From assembly GCF_001456355.1 (NCBI RefSeq), contig NZ_CP010271.1, positions 1,054,001 to 1,118,000 on the forward strand: a stretch of 64,000 bases of DNA, written 5' to 3'. Position numbers and translations under genes: made by a program. Shown piece by piece: positions 28,220-37,170 of the stretch. The notes under the pieces were generated by a model. The model had not been told where the DNA came from. It saw only the letters and a program-made list of their open reading frames with translations, and made no database searches. The DNA comes from Mycobacteroides saopaulense (GTDB lineage: Bacteria; Actinomycetota; Actinomycetes; Mycobacteriales; Mycobacteriaceae). Within the stretch, counting starts at the first letter, position 1. Each line of letters starts with the position of its first letter.

Positions 28220-29581
28220 TCAGGCCCCTCGGCGCCGGTAACGAACCTTGGCCGGCTGTGCCAACTGCACCACCATCTTGGAGTGGTCGTTGTGGTACGA
28301 GTCGGCGGGCTGGGCCATCTCGAACTCGTACTCGCGCAACAGCACCGAGAAAATCGCCTTGATCTGCATGGTGGCGAAGGCGGCCCCCACGCAGCGATGA
28401 CGCCCCGCGCCGAACGGTATCCACGTCCAGCGGTTGACGATGTCTTCCTGGCGTGGCTTCTCGTAGCGGTCGGGCACGAAGCCGTCCGGGTTCGGGAAGT
28501 CCTCGGCGATCCGATTCGAGACGGCGGGGGAGGCGGCCACCATGTCCCCGTCGTGAATGGGGAATCCGCCCACCTCGAATTCGCCCTTGGCGACCCGCAT
28601 CAGGATGATCAGGGGCGGGTGCAGTCGCAGGGTCTCTTTGAGTACGTTCTCCAACTTCGGGATCTGACGCAACGCGTGGAAACTCACCTCGCTGCCGTCC
28701 GCATACAGCTCGTTGAGCTCGTCGATCACCTGAGCCTGGATGTCCGGGTGCCGCAGCAGTTCGATGAGCACCCAGGAGGCCGTCCCGGAGCTGGTGTGGT
28801 GCCCGGCGAACATCATGGAGATGAACATGCCGGTGATCTCGTCGGCGGTGAAGCGGGGATTGCCATCCTCGTCTTTGATCATGATGAGCACGTCGAGCAT
28901 GTCGCGCTGGCTCTTGTCGGTGGGGGAATCAGCGGACCGTTGTACTCGGCCGTTGATTATCTCTTGAACCAGCGCCACCAAACCCGTTCGCGCCTCGTCG
29001 CGCTGGCGGAAGCTCTCGATCTCCAGGTAGGGGTCCACGTAGCACAGCGGATCGGTGCCCTGCTCCAGCTGGTGGTACAGACGGGCGAACCGGTCGTCGA
29101 GTTCATCGCGAAACTTCTTGCCGATCAGGCAGGCCGAGGAGGTGTAGATGGTCAGCTCGGCGAAGAAGTCCAGCAGGTCGATTTCGCCGCTCTCGCCCCA
29201 GCGCGAGATCATCTGCCGGACTTCGTTTTCGATGGTGGCGGCGTGCCCCTTCATCTGTTCGCCGCGCAGCGCCGCGTTGTGCAACATCTCCTTGCGGCGC
29301 TCGGGATCGGCGTCGAACACCACGCCCTTGCCGAAGATCGGCGTCATGAACGGATAGGCCTCGGCCTGATCCAGATCCTCGTCACTGGAGCGGAAGAAGA
29401 ACTCGTTGGCCTCGGCGCCCGAGAGGAAGACCACCTGCTTGTCGGCGAGCTGGAAGGTGCCGACATTTCCGCATTCCTCGCGGATGCGCTTCATCAGCGC
29501 GATGGGATCGGTGCGGAACTCTTCGAGGTGGCCGTACTGGTCGTGGCCGCCGGAGACCCGGGGAACGGTGGGGGTTGTCAT
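28220..29581 (-). CDS. cyp51: Sterol 14-alpha-demethylase CYP51
   Basis: This 453-residue P450 is very similar to M. tuberculosis CYP51 (Rv0764c, 451 residues). The CYP51 signatures are intact: the YPFMTPIFGKGVVFDA region near residue 75, the I-helix FAGHHTSSGTASW, KETLRLHPPL, and the haem loop WIPFGAGRHRCVGAAF near residue 395. CYP51 removes the 14-alpha methyl group of sterols, but the native mycobacterial substrate is unclear. The start overlaps the upstream SDR stop (ATGA). It is the target of azoles in vitro. Confidence 0.97.
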   Translation of the reverse strand: MTTPTVPRVSGGHDQYGHLEEFRTDPIALMKRIREECGNVGTFQLADKQVVFLSGAEANEFFFRSSDEDLDQAEAYPFMTPIFGKGVVFDADPERRKEMLHNAALRGEQMKGHAATIENEVRQMISRWGESGEIDLLDFFAELTIYTSSACLIGKKFRDELDDRFARLYHQLEQGTDPLCYVDPYLEIESFRQRDEARTGLVALVQEIINGRVQRSADSPTDKSQRDMLDVLIMIKDEDGNPRFTADEITGMFISMMFAGHHTSSGTASWVLIELLRHPDIQAQVIDELNELYADGSEVSFHALRQIPKLENVLKETLRLHPPLIILMRVAKGEFEVGGFPIHDGDMVAASPAVSNRIAEDFPNPDGFVPDRYEKPRQEDIVNRWTWIPFGAGRHRCVGAAFATMQIKAIFSVLLREYEFEMAQPADSYHNDHSKMVVQLAQPAKVRYRRRGA

Positions 29582-30405
29582 GACGGCATGCCCTCCTCGC
29601 CGAGTTCAAGTTTCTGTTTGTCCGCTGGTGCGTCCGCCAGCGGCGCCTCGGGCTGCACTTCCATCTCCGGAATGTGGGCGCCCCTGGGAGTTTCGGCGAC
29701 AAAGGCCACCGCACGGGCGATATCGGAGGGACGCAGGAAGTAGGAGTGACGGGCCTGGCCCCACGTCTTCCAGTCCTCCAGCATGGGGCCGACCTGTTCG
29801 GCGGACAGCTGCCAGCCCATGGAGGTCAGGGTCGGGCCGGGGTGCACTATCGAGGCACGCACCCCGGTGCCTTCCAGTTCCATGCGCATGGTGTTCACCA
29901 TGGCCAGCAGGGCGGCCTTGGCCGCGCCGTATGCACCCATGTGTGGGCGCTGATGCAGCGCGACATCCGAGCCGATGAAGATGACGTCTCCTCGTCGTCT
30001 CGACACCATGTCCGGCAACACCGCCGTGGCCAGCTGGTTGGCACCCAGCAGATGCACCTGAATCTGCGCGGCGAAGGTCGCGGCGCTCATCTCGTGCACA
30101 CGGCCGGGATACATGTCCCCGGCACCCGATACCAGCAGGTCGATCTCGCCCAGCGTGTCGATGCTCTGCGCGACAAACGATTTCACAGAGTCCGCGTCGG
30201 TGACGTCCAAGGGGAACGCGACGGCTTCGCCGCCGTCGGCCTGGATCTTCTCGACGAGCTCGGTCAACTTGTCGACCCGCCGGGCGCCGAGCGCCACCGG
30301 AAATCCCCGGCCGGCGAGTTCGATTGCCGCCGCTGCGCCGATGCCCGACGACGCGCCGGCGATGATCGACGGTCGCCGGTCCGGATGTGGCTCGAATCGG
30401 GGCAT
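29578..30405 (-). CDS. Short-chain dehydrogenase/reductase (Rv0765c-like)
   Basis: This 275-residue SDR has the same length as Rv0765c. It has IIAGASSGIGAAAAIELAGRG at the N-terminus, the SGAGDMY motif (NNAG variant), a catalytic Ser in VIFIGSDVAL, and YGAAK. It lies between cyp123 and cyp51 with overlaps of one and four bases, so it is strictly co-expressed with both P450s. It would likely oxidise or reduce an alcohol made by one of them. The substrate is unknown. Confidence 0.92.
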   Translation of the reverse strand: MPRFEPHPDRRPSIIAGASSGIGAAAAIELAGRGFPVALGARRVDKLTELVEKIQADGGEAVAFPLDVTDADSVKSFVAQSIDTLGEIDLLVSGAGDMYPGRVHEMSAATFAAQIQVHLLGANQLATAVLPDMVSRRRGDVIFIGSDVALHQRPHMGAYGAAKAALLAMVNTMRMELEGTGVRASIVHPGPTLTSMGWQLSAEQVGPMLEDWKTWGQARHSYFLRPSDIARAVAFVAETPRGAHIPEMEVQPEAPLADAPADKQKLELGEEGMPS

Positions 30406-31619
30406 CAGTGTCCCTCTCTCAACTGCACGGTCATGGGCAGATGGGCGAATCCGCGAACATTGCTGGAATGCACACGTACGGAATTGCTTTCGTCGATCTC
30501 GTAACCGCTGATCCGGGTGAACAGTTCGGTCAGGGCCACCTTGGCCTCCATCCGCGCGAGGTGTGCGCCGAGGCAGAAGTGTGCTCCGCTGCCGAAGCTC
30601 ACCAGCTTGGCGCCGATCTCGCGTCCGATGCGGTACTCGTCGGGATCGTCGAACACCCGGTCATCGCGGTTGGCCGAGCCAGGGAGCAACAGCACGATGT
30701 CCCCGGCGGGGACCGTGGTGTCGTAGAACGTCATATCTTCCGCGACGGTGCGCGCCAGGATCTGGCTGGAGGTGTCGTAGCGCAGCGACTCTTCCACCCA
30801 CAGCGGTATCCGGTCGTGGTCGGCGTGCACGGCGGCGAGCTGGTCGGGATTGCGGTGCCCCCAATACACGGCGTTGGCCAGCAGTTTGGTGGTCGTCTCG
30901 TTGCCGGCGATCACCATCAGGAACAGGAAGGCGAGCACCTCCTCGTCGGTGAGCCGGTCGCCGTCGATTTCTGCCTGCAGCAGAGCGGAAGTCAGGTCTT
31001 CGGAGGGGCTGCGGCGTCTTTCTCGGACCATGTCGACGTAGTAGGTCATCAGGTCGAATGACGCCTGGATGGCCTCGGGCGGTACGTCGGCCAGACCGTC
31101 TTCACGGTGCATGACGCCGTCGGCCAGTTCGCGGATGCGGGTCCGGTCGGCTTCCGGAACGCCCATCAGCTCGGAGATGACGTCCATCGGCAGCTTGCCC
31201 GCGTACTCTGCGATGAAGTCGAACGATCCGTCGGAGGCGTTGGCCAGCGCTCGTTCCAGGTGAGTGCGCGCCAGCGCGACGACCTGGTCCTCCAGCTCAC
31301 GAATCCGTCGGGGGGTAAACCCTTTTGATACCAGGGTGCGCAGTCGCAGGTGCTCCGGATCGTCCATGGCGAGGAAGGACATGACCAGCTTGGCGTGTGG
31401 CCCGAACGATGCCTTGTCCATCGAGACGCCATTGGCGTTGGACAGCGCCTCGCTGTTCCTGAACCCCTGCAAGACATCCTGGTGCCGGGACAGGGCCCAG
31501 AAATTCAGATCGTTGTTGCGATACAGCGGTGCCTCGTCACGCAGTCGCCGGTAGTACGGGTACGGGTCTTCGTGGAAGTCGTAGTCGTACGGGTCGAAGA
31601 CCAGCCGTGTGGCTGTCAT
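30405..31619 (-). CDS. cyp123: Cytochrome P450 CYP123-type (Rv0766c-like)
   Basis: This 404-residue P450 is close to the length of M. tuberculosis CYP123A1 (402). The start at 31619 (MTATRLVFDPYDYDFHEDPY) gives a normal N-terminus and overlaps the tetR stop (ATGA). Visible motifs are the I-helix VIAGNETTTKLLANA, the K-helix EESLRYD, and the haem loop FGSGAHFCLGAHLARME. No physiological substrate is established for CYP123. The gene position, between a TetR gene and an SDR-cyp51 pair, is the same as in Rv0764c-Rv0767c. Confidence 0.92.
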   Translation of the reverse strand: MTATRLVFDPYDYDFHEDPYPYYRRLRDEAPLYRNNDLNFWALSRHQDVLQGFRNSEALSNANGVSMDKASFGPHAKLVMSFLAMDDPEHLRLRTLVSKGFTPRRIRELEDQVVALARTHLERALANASDGSFDFIAEYAGKLPMDVISELMGVPEADRTRIRELADGVMHREDGLADVPPEAIQASFDLMTYYVDMVRERRRSPSEDLTSALLQAEIDGDRLTDEEVLAFLFLMVIAGNETTTKLLANAVYWGHRNPDQLAAVHADHDRIPLWVEESLRYDTSSQILARTVAEDMTFYDTTVPAGDIVLLLPGSANRDDRVFDDPDEYRIGREIGAKLVSFGSGAHFCLGAHLARMEAKVALTELFTRISGYEIDESNSVRVHSSNVRGFAHLPMTVQLREGH

Positions 31620-32203
31620 GGCCGTTCTCCCAACATGAGATCCACGACGAAGGTGAGCTTGTCGGCGATCTGGTGATACGTGAAGGTGCCGCTGCCGGCG
31701 TGCATCAGTGCGCCGAAGAAGGTCATTTCGAGAGCCGACACAACCCGGGGATCGGCATCCGGTCCCATCGCGGAGCGGATACGACGATGGATCTCCAGCC
31801 CGATCTTGTCGCGAACGGCATGCACGGCCTCGTCGTTGTTGCTCAGCAGGGCGGTGGTGCACCCGGTCGCGATCTCGGGCTCGTCGGCGACGACCAGTGC
31901 CAGGCTCCGCAACGTCTGCGTGACTCGCGTGACCTGGCTGTCGTTGACGTCGGTGAAATACGGCGCCTCGTGGATGAGGTCGAGGTAGATCTCGGCGACG
32001 AGGTGACTCTTGGACGAGAAGTAGGTGTACGCCGTCGCGGGTGCGACCTTCGCCCGGGCGGCCACGCCGCGGATCGTCATGTCCGCGTAGGTGGTCTCGC
32101 CGAGCACCTCGCGACCCGCGGTGACGATCTTGCGAATGGTCTCTTCTTGCCGCCGGTTACGGGGTGTTTCACCTGTGAGGGCCACCACAACTTCACTGGA
32201 CAC
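31616..32203 (-). CDS. TetR family repressor of the cyp51/aldA block (Rv0767c-like)
   Basis: This 195-residue protein has an N-terminal TetR helix-turn-helix (about residues 18-65: MTIRGVAARAKVAPATAYTYF) and a variable ligand domain. It is the first gene of the eight-gene minus-strand operon and is divergent from aldA, as Rv0767c is from Rv0768. A perfect 16-base palindrome covers its GTG start codon and a near-copy lies just upstream of aldA. It therefore probably represses both directions and itself (inference). The ligand is unknown, perhaps a P450 substrate. Confidence 0.9.
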   Translation of the reverse strand: MSSEVVVALTGETPRNRRQEETIRKIVTAGREVLGETTYADMTIRGVAARAKVAPATAYTYFSSKSHLVAEIYLDLIHEAPYFTDVNDSQVTRVTQTLRSLALVVADEPEIATGCTTALLSNNDEAVHAVRDKIGLEIHRRIRSAMGPDADPRVVSALEMTFFGALMHAGSGTFTYHQIADKLTFVVDLMLGERP

Positions 32204-32211
32204 GTGTCCAG
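32196..32211. promoter_or_regulatory. Putative TetR operator O1 (perfect palindrome)
   Basis: CTGGACACGTGTCCAG is a perfect 16-base palindrome overlapping the tetR GTG start. Its 14-base core recurs with one change at 32341-32354 before aldA. Repetition on both sides of the divergent promoter supports autoregulation by the TetR protein. Confidence 0.65.
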
Positions 32212-32296
32212 ATTAGCGCGTGACGTGGGATCGAGCAAGACGGTGCATGAAAAATGCTGTCTAACACTATTAATTGTGGCCGCTCTAGTCGCATCC

Positions 32297-32326
32297 TTGC
32301 CATGGCGGGATCTGCATGGTTATGGT
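32297..32326 (+). promoter_or_regulatory. Candidate aldA promoter
   Basis: TTGCCA (32297-32302) and TATGGT (32321-32326) are spaced by 18 bases and resemble mycobacterial -35 and -10 boxes (TAnnnT). Transcription would start near 32333, just before operator O2, so a bound repressor would block it. Confidence 0.3.
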
Positions 32327-32340
32327 TCTCGGGTAGGGAA

Positions 32341-32354
32341 TGGACAAGTGTCCA
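32341..32354. promoter_or_regulatory. Putative TetR operator O2 upstream of aldA
   Basis: TGGACAAGTGTCCA matches the O1 core TGGACACGTGTCCA at 13 of 14 positions. It ends 19 bases before the aldA ATG. The O1-O2 distance is about 145 bases, and both sites lie at the edges of the same divergent region. Confidence 0.6.
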
Positions 32355-32373
32355 GAATTGGAGACAAGGTGAG

Positions 32374-33843
32374 ATGACGCTCCTGGCCGATGGCGAAAGC
32401 GAACTCTTCGTCGATGGAAAGCTGATCCCCGGCGGCGCCGGACGGTTCCCGACGGTGAACCCGGCCACCGAAGAGGTGCTCGGAACCGCGGCCGACGCCG
32501 ATGCCGACGACATGGGCAGTGCGATCGACGCGGCGCGGAGGGCGTTCGATGACAGCGACTGGTCCCGGGATGTGGCACTGCGCGTGCACTGCCTCCGTCA
32601 GCTGCGCGACGGGATGAAGGCCCATATCGAGGAGCTGCGCGAACTGACCATCGCCGAAGTGGGTGCGCCCCGGATGCTCACCGCGGGTGCTCAGCTCGAA
32701 GGCCCGGTCGACGATCTGGAATTTGCCGCCGAAACAGCGCAATCGTATGACTGGAATACCGATCTCGGTGTGGCCTCGCCGATGGGTATCAAGACGCAGC
32801 GCACCCTCGCGCGTGAGGCCGTCGGCGTGGTCGGCGCGGTGACGCCGTGGAATTTTCCGCACCAGATCAACCTCGCCAAGGTGGGACCCGCGTTGGCCGC
32901 CGGCAACACCCTGATACTCAAGCCCGCTCCGGATACTCCCTGGTGTGCGGCGGTGCTGGGGCGAATCATTTCCGAACACACCGACTTTCCGCCGGGCGTC
33001 TTCAACATCGTGACTTCCAGTGATCACCGGATCGGTGCGCAGTTGTCGACCGATTCCCGGGTCGACATGGTGTCGTTCACCGGTTCGACGGCGACCGGAC
33101 GTGCGGTGATGACCGATGCGGCCGCCACCGTCAAAAAGGTGTTCCTCGAACTCGGGGGCAAGTCTGCATTCATCGTGCTCGACGATGCCGAGCTCGGCGC
33201 GGCTTGTTCGGTCGCGGCGTTCACGGCCGCGATGCACGCCGGGCAGGGATGCGCCATCACCACCAGGCTGGTGGTTCCGCGTGCACGCTACGAGGAGGCG
33301 GTGCAGGCGGCAGCCGCCACGATGGGCTCGCTCAAGCCGGGGGATCCCACGAAACCGGGAACGATCTGCGGTCCGGTCATTTCGGCGCGCCAGCGCGACC
33401 GGGTCCAGTCCTATCTGGATCTGGCTGTCGCCGAGGGCGGTTCGTTCGCCTGCGGCGGTGGCCGCCCGGAGGGCCGGGACCGGGGATTCTTCATCGAACC
33501 CACCGTGGTCGCCGGGCTCACCAACGATGCGCGGGTGGCACGCGAAGAGATCTTCGGCCCGGTGCTGGTGGTGATCGCCCACGACGGCGATGACGACGCG
33601 GTCCGGATCGCCAACGACTCGCCGTACGGTCTGTCCGGGACGGTGTTCAGCGGCGACGACGAGCGTGCGGCGCGAGTGGCGTCACGGCTGCGGGTCGGGA
33701 CGGTGAACGTCAACGGCGGAGTCTGGTATTCGGCCGACGTGCCCTTCGGCGGCTACAAGCAATCGGGTAACGGCAGAGAGATGGGCGTCGCCGGTTTCGA
33801 GGAATACCTGGAAACCAAAGTCATTGCAACGGCTGTGAAATAG
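32374..33843 (+). CDS. aldA: NAD-dependent aldehyde dehydrogenase (Rv0768/AldA-like)
   Basis: This 489-residue enzyme has exactly the length of M. tuberculosis AldA (Rv0768). It has TPWNFPHQINLAKVGPALAA for cofactor binding, SFTGSTATGRAVM, the catalytic Glu in LELGGKS, and the nucleophile Cys in AGQGCAITTR. It would oxidise an aldehyde, plausibly one made from a P450/SDR product of the divergent operon. The start at 32374 has an AAGGTGAG site, and the longer frame upstream runs through operator O2. It heads a five-gene operon. Confidence 0.95.
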   Translation: MTLLADGESELFVDGKLIPGGAGRFPTVNPATEEVLGTAADADADDMGSAIDAARRAFDDSDWSRDVALRVHCLRQLRDGMKAHIEELRELTIAEVGAPRMLTAGAQLEGPVDDLEFAAETAQSYDWNTDLGVASPMGIKTQRTLAREAVGVVGAVTPWNFPHQINLAKVGPALAAGNTLILKPAPDTPWCAAVLGRIISEHTDFPPGVFNIVTSSDHRIGAQLSTDSRVDMVSFTGSTATGRAVMTDAAATVKKVFLELGGKSAFIVLDDAELGAACSVAAFTAAMHAGQGCAITTRLVVPRARYEEAVQAAAATMGSLKPGDPTKPGTICGPVISARQRDRVQSYLDLAVAEGGSFACGGGRPEGRDRGFFIEPTVVAGLTNDARVAREEIFGPVLVVIAHDGDDDAVRIANDSPYGLSGTVFSGDDERAARVASRLRVGTVNVNGGVWYSADVPFGGYKQSGNGREMGVAGFEEYLETKVIATAVK

Positions 33844-33853
33844 AGGAGATCTC

Positions 33854-34606
33854 ATGGGAGAGTTCGAGGGCAAGGTCGCCATCGTCACCGGCGCCGCACA
33901 GGGCATCGGCGAGGCATACGCACACGCGTTGGCCCGTGAGGGCGCGGCGGTGGTGGTTGCCGATATCAACACCGAGATGGGTGAGGGTGTCGCCAAGCAG
34001 ATCGTCGCCGACGGCGGCAAGGCGATTTTCGCCAGTGTTGACGTGTCCGACCCCGATTCGGCAATAGCCATGGCGGACAAGGCGGTCGCAGAGTTCGGCG
34101 GTATCGACTACCTGGTGAACAACGCCGCCATCTACGGCGGCATGAAGCTCGATCTGCTGCTGTCGGTGCCGTGGGACTACTACAAGAAGTTCATGAGCGT
34201 GAACCAGGATGGCGCGCTGGTGTGTACCCGGGCGGTGTACAAGCACATCGCCAAGCGTGGCGGCGGCGCCATTGTCAACCAATCATCCACGGCTGCCTGG
34301 TTGTACTCGGGGTTCTACGGGCTGGCCAAGGTAGGCATCAATGGTCTGACGCAGCAGCTTTCGCGTGAACTGGGTGGCCAGAAGATTCGCATCAACGCCA
34401 TCGCGCCGGGGCCCACCGACACCGAGGCCACCCGCGGCACGGTGCCTGAGCAGTTCCGCAGCGAGCTCGTAAAGAACATCCCGCTGAGCCGCATGGGCAC
34501 CGTCGACGACATGGTAGGCATGTGCCTGTTCCTGTTGTCGGACAAGGCGTCCTGGATCACGGGCCAGGTGTTCAACGTTGACGGCGGACAGATCATCCGG
34601 TCATGA
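33854..34606 (+). CDS. Short-chain dehydrogenase/reductase (Rv0769-like)
   Basis: This 250-residue classical SDR has the TGAAQGIGEAYA cofactor loop, DYLVNNAAIYGG, Ser in VNQSSTAAW, the YGLAK catalytic pair, and the IAPGPTDTEATR segment. It is ten bases after aldA with a GGAGA site and overlaps the next gene by four bases. Length and order match Rv0769 (248 residues). The substrate is unknown. Confidence 0.93.
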   Translation: MGEFEGKVAIVTGAAQGIGEAYAHALAREGAAVVVADINTEMGEGVAKQIVADGGKAIFASVDVSDPDSAIAMADKAVAEFGGIDYLVNNAAIYGGMKLDLLLSVPWDYYKKFMSVNQDGALVCTRAVYKHIAKRGGGAIVNQSSTAAWLYSGFYGLAKVGINGLTQQLSRELGGQKIRINAIAPGPTDTEATRGTVPEQFRSELVKNIPLSRMGTVDDMVGMCLFLLSDKASWITGQVFNVDGGQIIRS

Positions 34607-35481
34607 CGCAGTCTGCTCTCTCACTCGGATATATCGGTCTGGGCAACATGGGTGCGCCCATGGCCCAGCGGCTTGTCGACTGGCCCGGCGGCCTGACGGT
34701 CTTCGATCTGCGGGCCGAGACCATGGCGCCGCTTGTCGAGGCCGGCGCGCGTTCGGCGGAAAACCTGGCCGATGTCGCCGATGCCGACCTCATCAGTGTC
34801 ACCGTGCTGGACGACGCACAGGTACGTGAGGTAGTCGGTGAGCTGGCCACCAAGGCCAAGCCCGGCACCATCATCGCGATTCACTCCACGATCAGTGATG
34901 CGACGGCGGTGCAACTCGCCAACGAGCTGGCGCCGAAGCAGATTCACGTCATCGATGCGCCGGTGAGCGGGGGTGCACCCGGCGCGCACAAGGGCGAGCT
35001 GGCCACCATGGTGGGTGCCGACGACGAGACGTTCGCGAGGGTCAAGGAACCGTTCTCGAAATGGGCGTCGTTGGTGATCCACGCCGGTGCGCCGGGCGCA
35101 GGCACCCGAATGAAGCTTGCGCGCAACCTCCTACATTTCGTCGCCTTCACCGCGGCGGGCGAGGCCCAGCGCCTGGCCGAGAGCTGCGGATTGAACATCG
35201 CCGACCTGGGCAAGGTGGTTCGTCACACGGATGCCATCACCGGCGGGCCGGGGGCCATCATGCTGCGAGACACCACAGAGCCGGTGACATCGGACAGCTT
35301 CTGGTTCCCGATCTTCACGCATGTGCGTGGTCTCGGCGAGAAGGACCTGAGTCTGGCACTGGCGCTGGGGGAACAGCAGTCCGTCGAGCTGCCGCTGGCG
35401 GCGTTGGCCCGTGAACGGCTGGCGGCCAGTCTTGGTGTGCCACACACTGTGCCGTCTACCGAGGGAGAGATCCATGGATGA
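34603..35481 (+). CDS. NAD-binding 3-hydroxyisobutyrate dehydrogenase-like protein (Rv0770-like)
   Basis: This 292-residue beta-hydroxyacid dehydrogenase has the LGYIGLGNMGAPMAQRL Rossmann motif, the DAPVSGGAPGAHKGEL loop, and the GTRMKLARNLL catalytic-Lys region. It is a second, divergent family member besides MmsB in this window, so its substrate need not be 3-hydroxyisobutyrate. It matches Rv0770 (295 residues) by order. The start overlaps the SDR stop (ATGA), and its end overlaps the next gene by eight bases. Confidence 0.92.
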   Translation: MTQSALSLGYIGLGNMGAPMAQRLVDWPGGLTVFDLRAETMAPLVEAGARSAENLADVADADLISVTVLDDAQVREVVGELATKAKPGTIIAIHSTISDATAVQLANELAPKQIHVIDAPVSGGAPGAHKGELATMVGADDETFARVKEPFSKWASLVIHAGAPGAGTRMKLARNLLHFVAFTAAGEAQRLAESCGLNIADLGKVVRHTDAITGGPGAIMLRDTTEPVTSDSFWFPIFTHVRGLGEKDLSLALALGEQQSVELPLAALARERLAASLGVPHTVPSTEGEIHG

Positions 35482-35842
35482 GCTGCGCCGCAAGGGCCTG
35501 GACAAGATGAAGGAGGTCTACGGCTGGGACATGCCGGACTTGCCCGGTGACTTTTTCAAGTACACCGCTGATCATCTCTTCGGCACCATCTGGGATCGTC
35601 CGGAGTTGTCGATGCGCGATCGCCGGTTGCTGCTTCTCGGCGCGGTGAGCGCCTTGGGACTCGACGAGATCCTGGAGATCCAGACAGGGGCCGCCCTGGC
35701 CAACGGTGAACTCACCGATGCCGAACTGCGCGAGGTCGCGCTGTTCATCACCCACTACGTCGGGTGGCCGCTGGGGCAACGGGTCAACAAGCACGTCGAG
35801 ATGGCGATCGCGAAACGGTCCAAGGAATCTTCGGGTGACTAG
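35474..35842 (+). CDS. Carboxymuconolactone decarboxylase family protein (Rv0771-like)
   Basis: This 122-residue helical protein has the CMD-family core: RDRRLLLLGAVSALGLDEIL, then AELREVALFITHYVGWPLGQRV. No CxxC pair is present, so it is not an AhpD-type peroxidase partner. It corresponds to Rv0771. The start at 35474 overlaps the preceding stop by eight bases. In CMD enzymes this fold decarboxylates a lactone; here the reaction is unknown. Confidence 0.88.
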   Translation: MDELRRKGLDKMKEVYGWDMPDLPGDFFKYTADHLFGTIWDRPELSMRDRRLLLLGAVSALGLDEILEIQTGAALANGELTDAELREVALFITHYVGWPLGQRVNKHVEMAIAKRSKESSGD

Positions 35843-37055
35843 CCGGTTCTCCGAGTTGTCCCGGGACCAGTTGGCGGTCCTGGTGCCGGAGCTGCTGTTG
35901 ATCGGTCAGCTGATCGATCGTTCCGGAATGGCCTACTGCATACAGCATTTCGGACGCGAGGAGATGCTGCAGGTCGCCATCGAGGAGTGGGCGTCGTCCA
36001 GCCCGATCTACACCCGTCGCATGCAGAAGGCGCTGCGGTTCGAGGGCGACGACGTGATCACCATCTTCAAGGGTATGCAACTCGACATCGGCGCGCCGCC
36101 CCAGTTCATGGACTTCCGGTACACCGTGCACGACAAGTGGCACGGGGAGTTTCATCTTGACCACTGCGGTGCGCTGCTCGACGTCGAACCGCTCGGACCC
36201 GATTACGTGACAGGTATGTGCCACGACATCGAAGACCCCACTTTCGATGCGACGGCCTTTGCCACTAATCCGCATGCGCAGGTTCGTCCGATTCACCGGC
36301 CGCCGCGCACGCCCGCCGACCGGCATCCGCATTGTGCGTGGACGGTGACCATCGACGAGTCGTATCCGGCGGTGTCCGGAATCCCGGCCCTGGACGTCGT
36401 CGGCGCATCGATCGCCGCCGGTTGGGAGTTGGGAGAGATCGATCCCGCCGACGTAGGAGCCTCCGACTACGCCGGACCGCTGCTGTCGGACTTGGACTTC
36501 GGTGCGTTCTCACATTCGGCACTGGTGCGGATAGCCGACGAGATTTGCCTGCAGATGCACCTACTGTTCCTCGGGTTCTCGATCGCCGTGCACAAGCGGG
36601 CAGATTCGGAGCTGGCGCGCACTATCTGTACCCAGCAGCTCATCGGGCTGGCGGGCGTCGCGGGTGCGCGGATCAAGCAGGCGCTGCGATTACCCGGCGG
36701 GATCGAGGGTGTCCTCCGGGTACTTCAGGTGCACCCGCTGTTGAGTCCGATTGGCTATGTGAATGCCGAAATCTCCGGCGGTCAGCTCCACGTGTGGGAG
36801 TCACCCGCGCACGAGGACCAGGCCTGGATATCGCTGTGCGGCCCGTCCGAAACGCGACCGTTGCAGGCCATCGCCACGGCGGTCGATCCGCACATCGGCG
36901 TGGAGGTTTCCGGCGATACCGCGGAGTGGACGGCCTCCTTCGTCGAACACGACGGTGAGGACAGGTTGCTGCCCGAGGTGATGATCGCCAATGTCAGTGG
37001 GGGAGCACGGTTCGTTTTCGAGCCCCGCAAGTCGTTGCCGCTGACCGTGGTGTGA
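35835..37055 (+). CDS. Unrecognised 406-residue protein ending the aldA operon
   Basis: I do not recognise this family. The N-terminal half holds Cys/His-bearing stretches (WHGEFHLDHCGALLDVEPLG, GMCHDIEDPTFDA, HPHCAWTVTID) that could bind metal or a ligand. The middle has helical segments (ADEICLQMHLLFLGFSIAVHK, QLIGLAGVAGARIKQAL) and the end is a beta-rich acidic domain. There is no signal peptide. It starts at a GTG overlapping the CMD-protein stop by eight bases, so it is translated with the sterol-block genes and probably serves the same pathway. No counterpart is in the Rv0768-Rv0771 set as I know it. Confidence 0.75.
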   Translation: MTSRFSELSRDQLAVLVPELLLIGQLIDRSGMAYCIQHFGREEMLQVAIEEWASSSPIYTRRMQKALRFEGDDVITIFKGMQLDIGAPPQFMDFRYTVHDKWHGEFHLDHCGALLDVEPLGPDYVTGMCHDIEDPTFDATAFATNPHAQVRPIHRPPRTPADRHPHCAWTVTIDESYPAVSGIPALDVVGASIAAGWELGEIDPADVGASDYAGPLLSDLDFGAFSHSALVRIADEICLQMHLLFLGFSIAVHKRADSELARTICTQQLIGLAGVAGARIKQALRLPGGIEGVLRVLQVHPLLSPIGYVNAEISGGQLHVWESPAHEDQAWISLCGPSETRPLQAIATAVDPHIGVEVSGDTAEWTASFVEHDGEDRLLPEVMIANVSGGARFVFEPRKSLPLTVV

Positions 37056-37078
37056 GGCGGACGCGTCGCCTAAGACGC

Positions 37079-37134
37079 CGAGATGACACTCACGCGGGTG
37101 ATTTCGCCCGATTCCCGGCATGAGTGTCATCTCG
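37079..37134. repeat. 56-bp palindromic repeat, copy C
   Basis: Perfect 14-base arms (CGAGATGACACTCA at 37079-37092 and its complement at 37121-37134) enclose a partly paired interior. In reverse orientation it aligns along its whole length with copy B, including ATGCCG near one arm and CCCGCGTGA near the other. It sits after the aldA operon and before the DUF5701 gene. Confidence 0.8.
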
Positions 37135-37170
37135 CGGGAACTCGTTGAGGACGCGTTGCGTTGACGGCCA

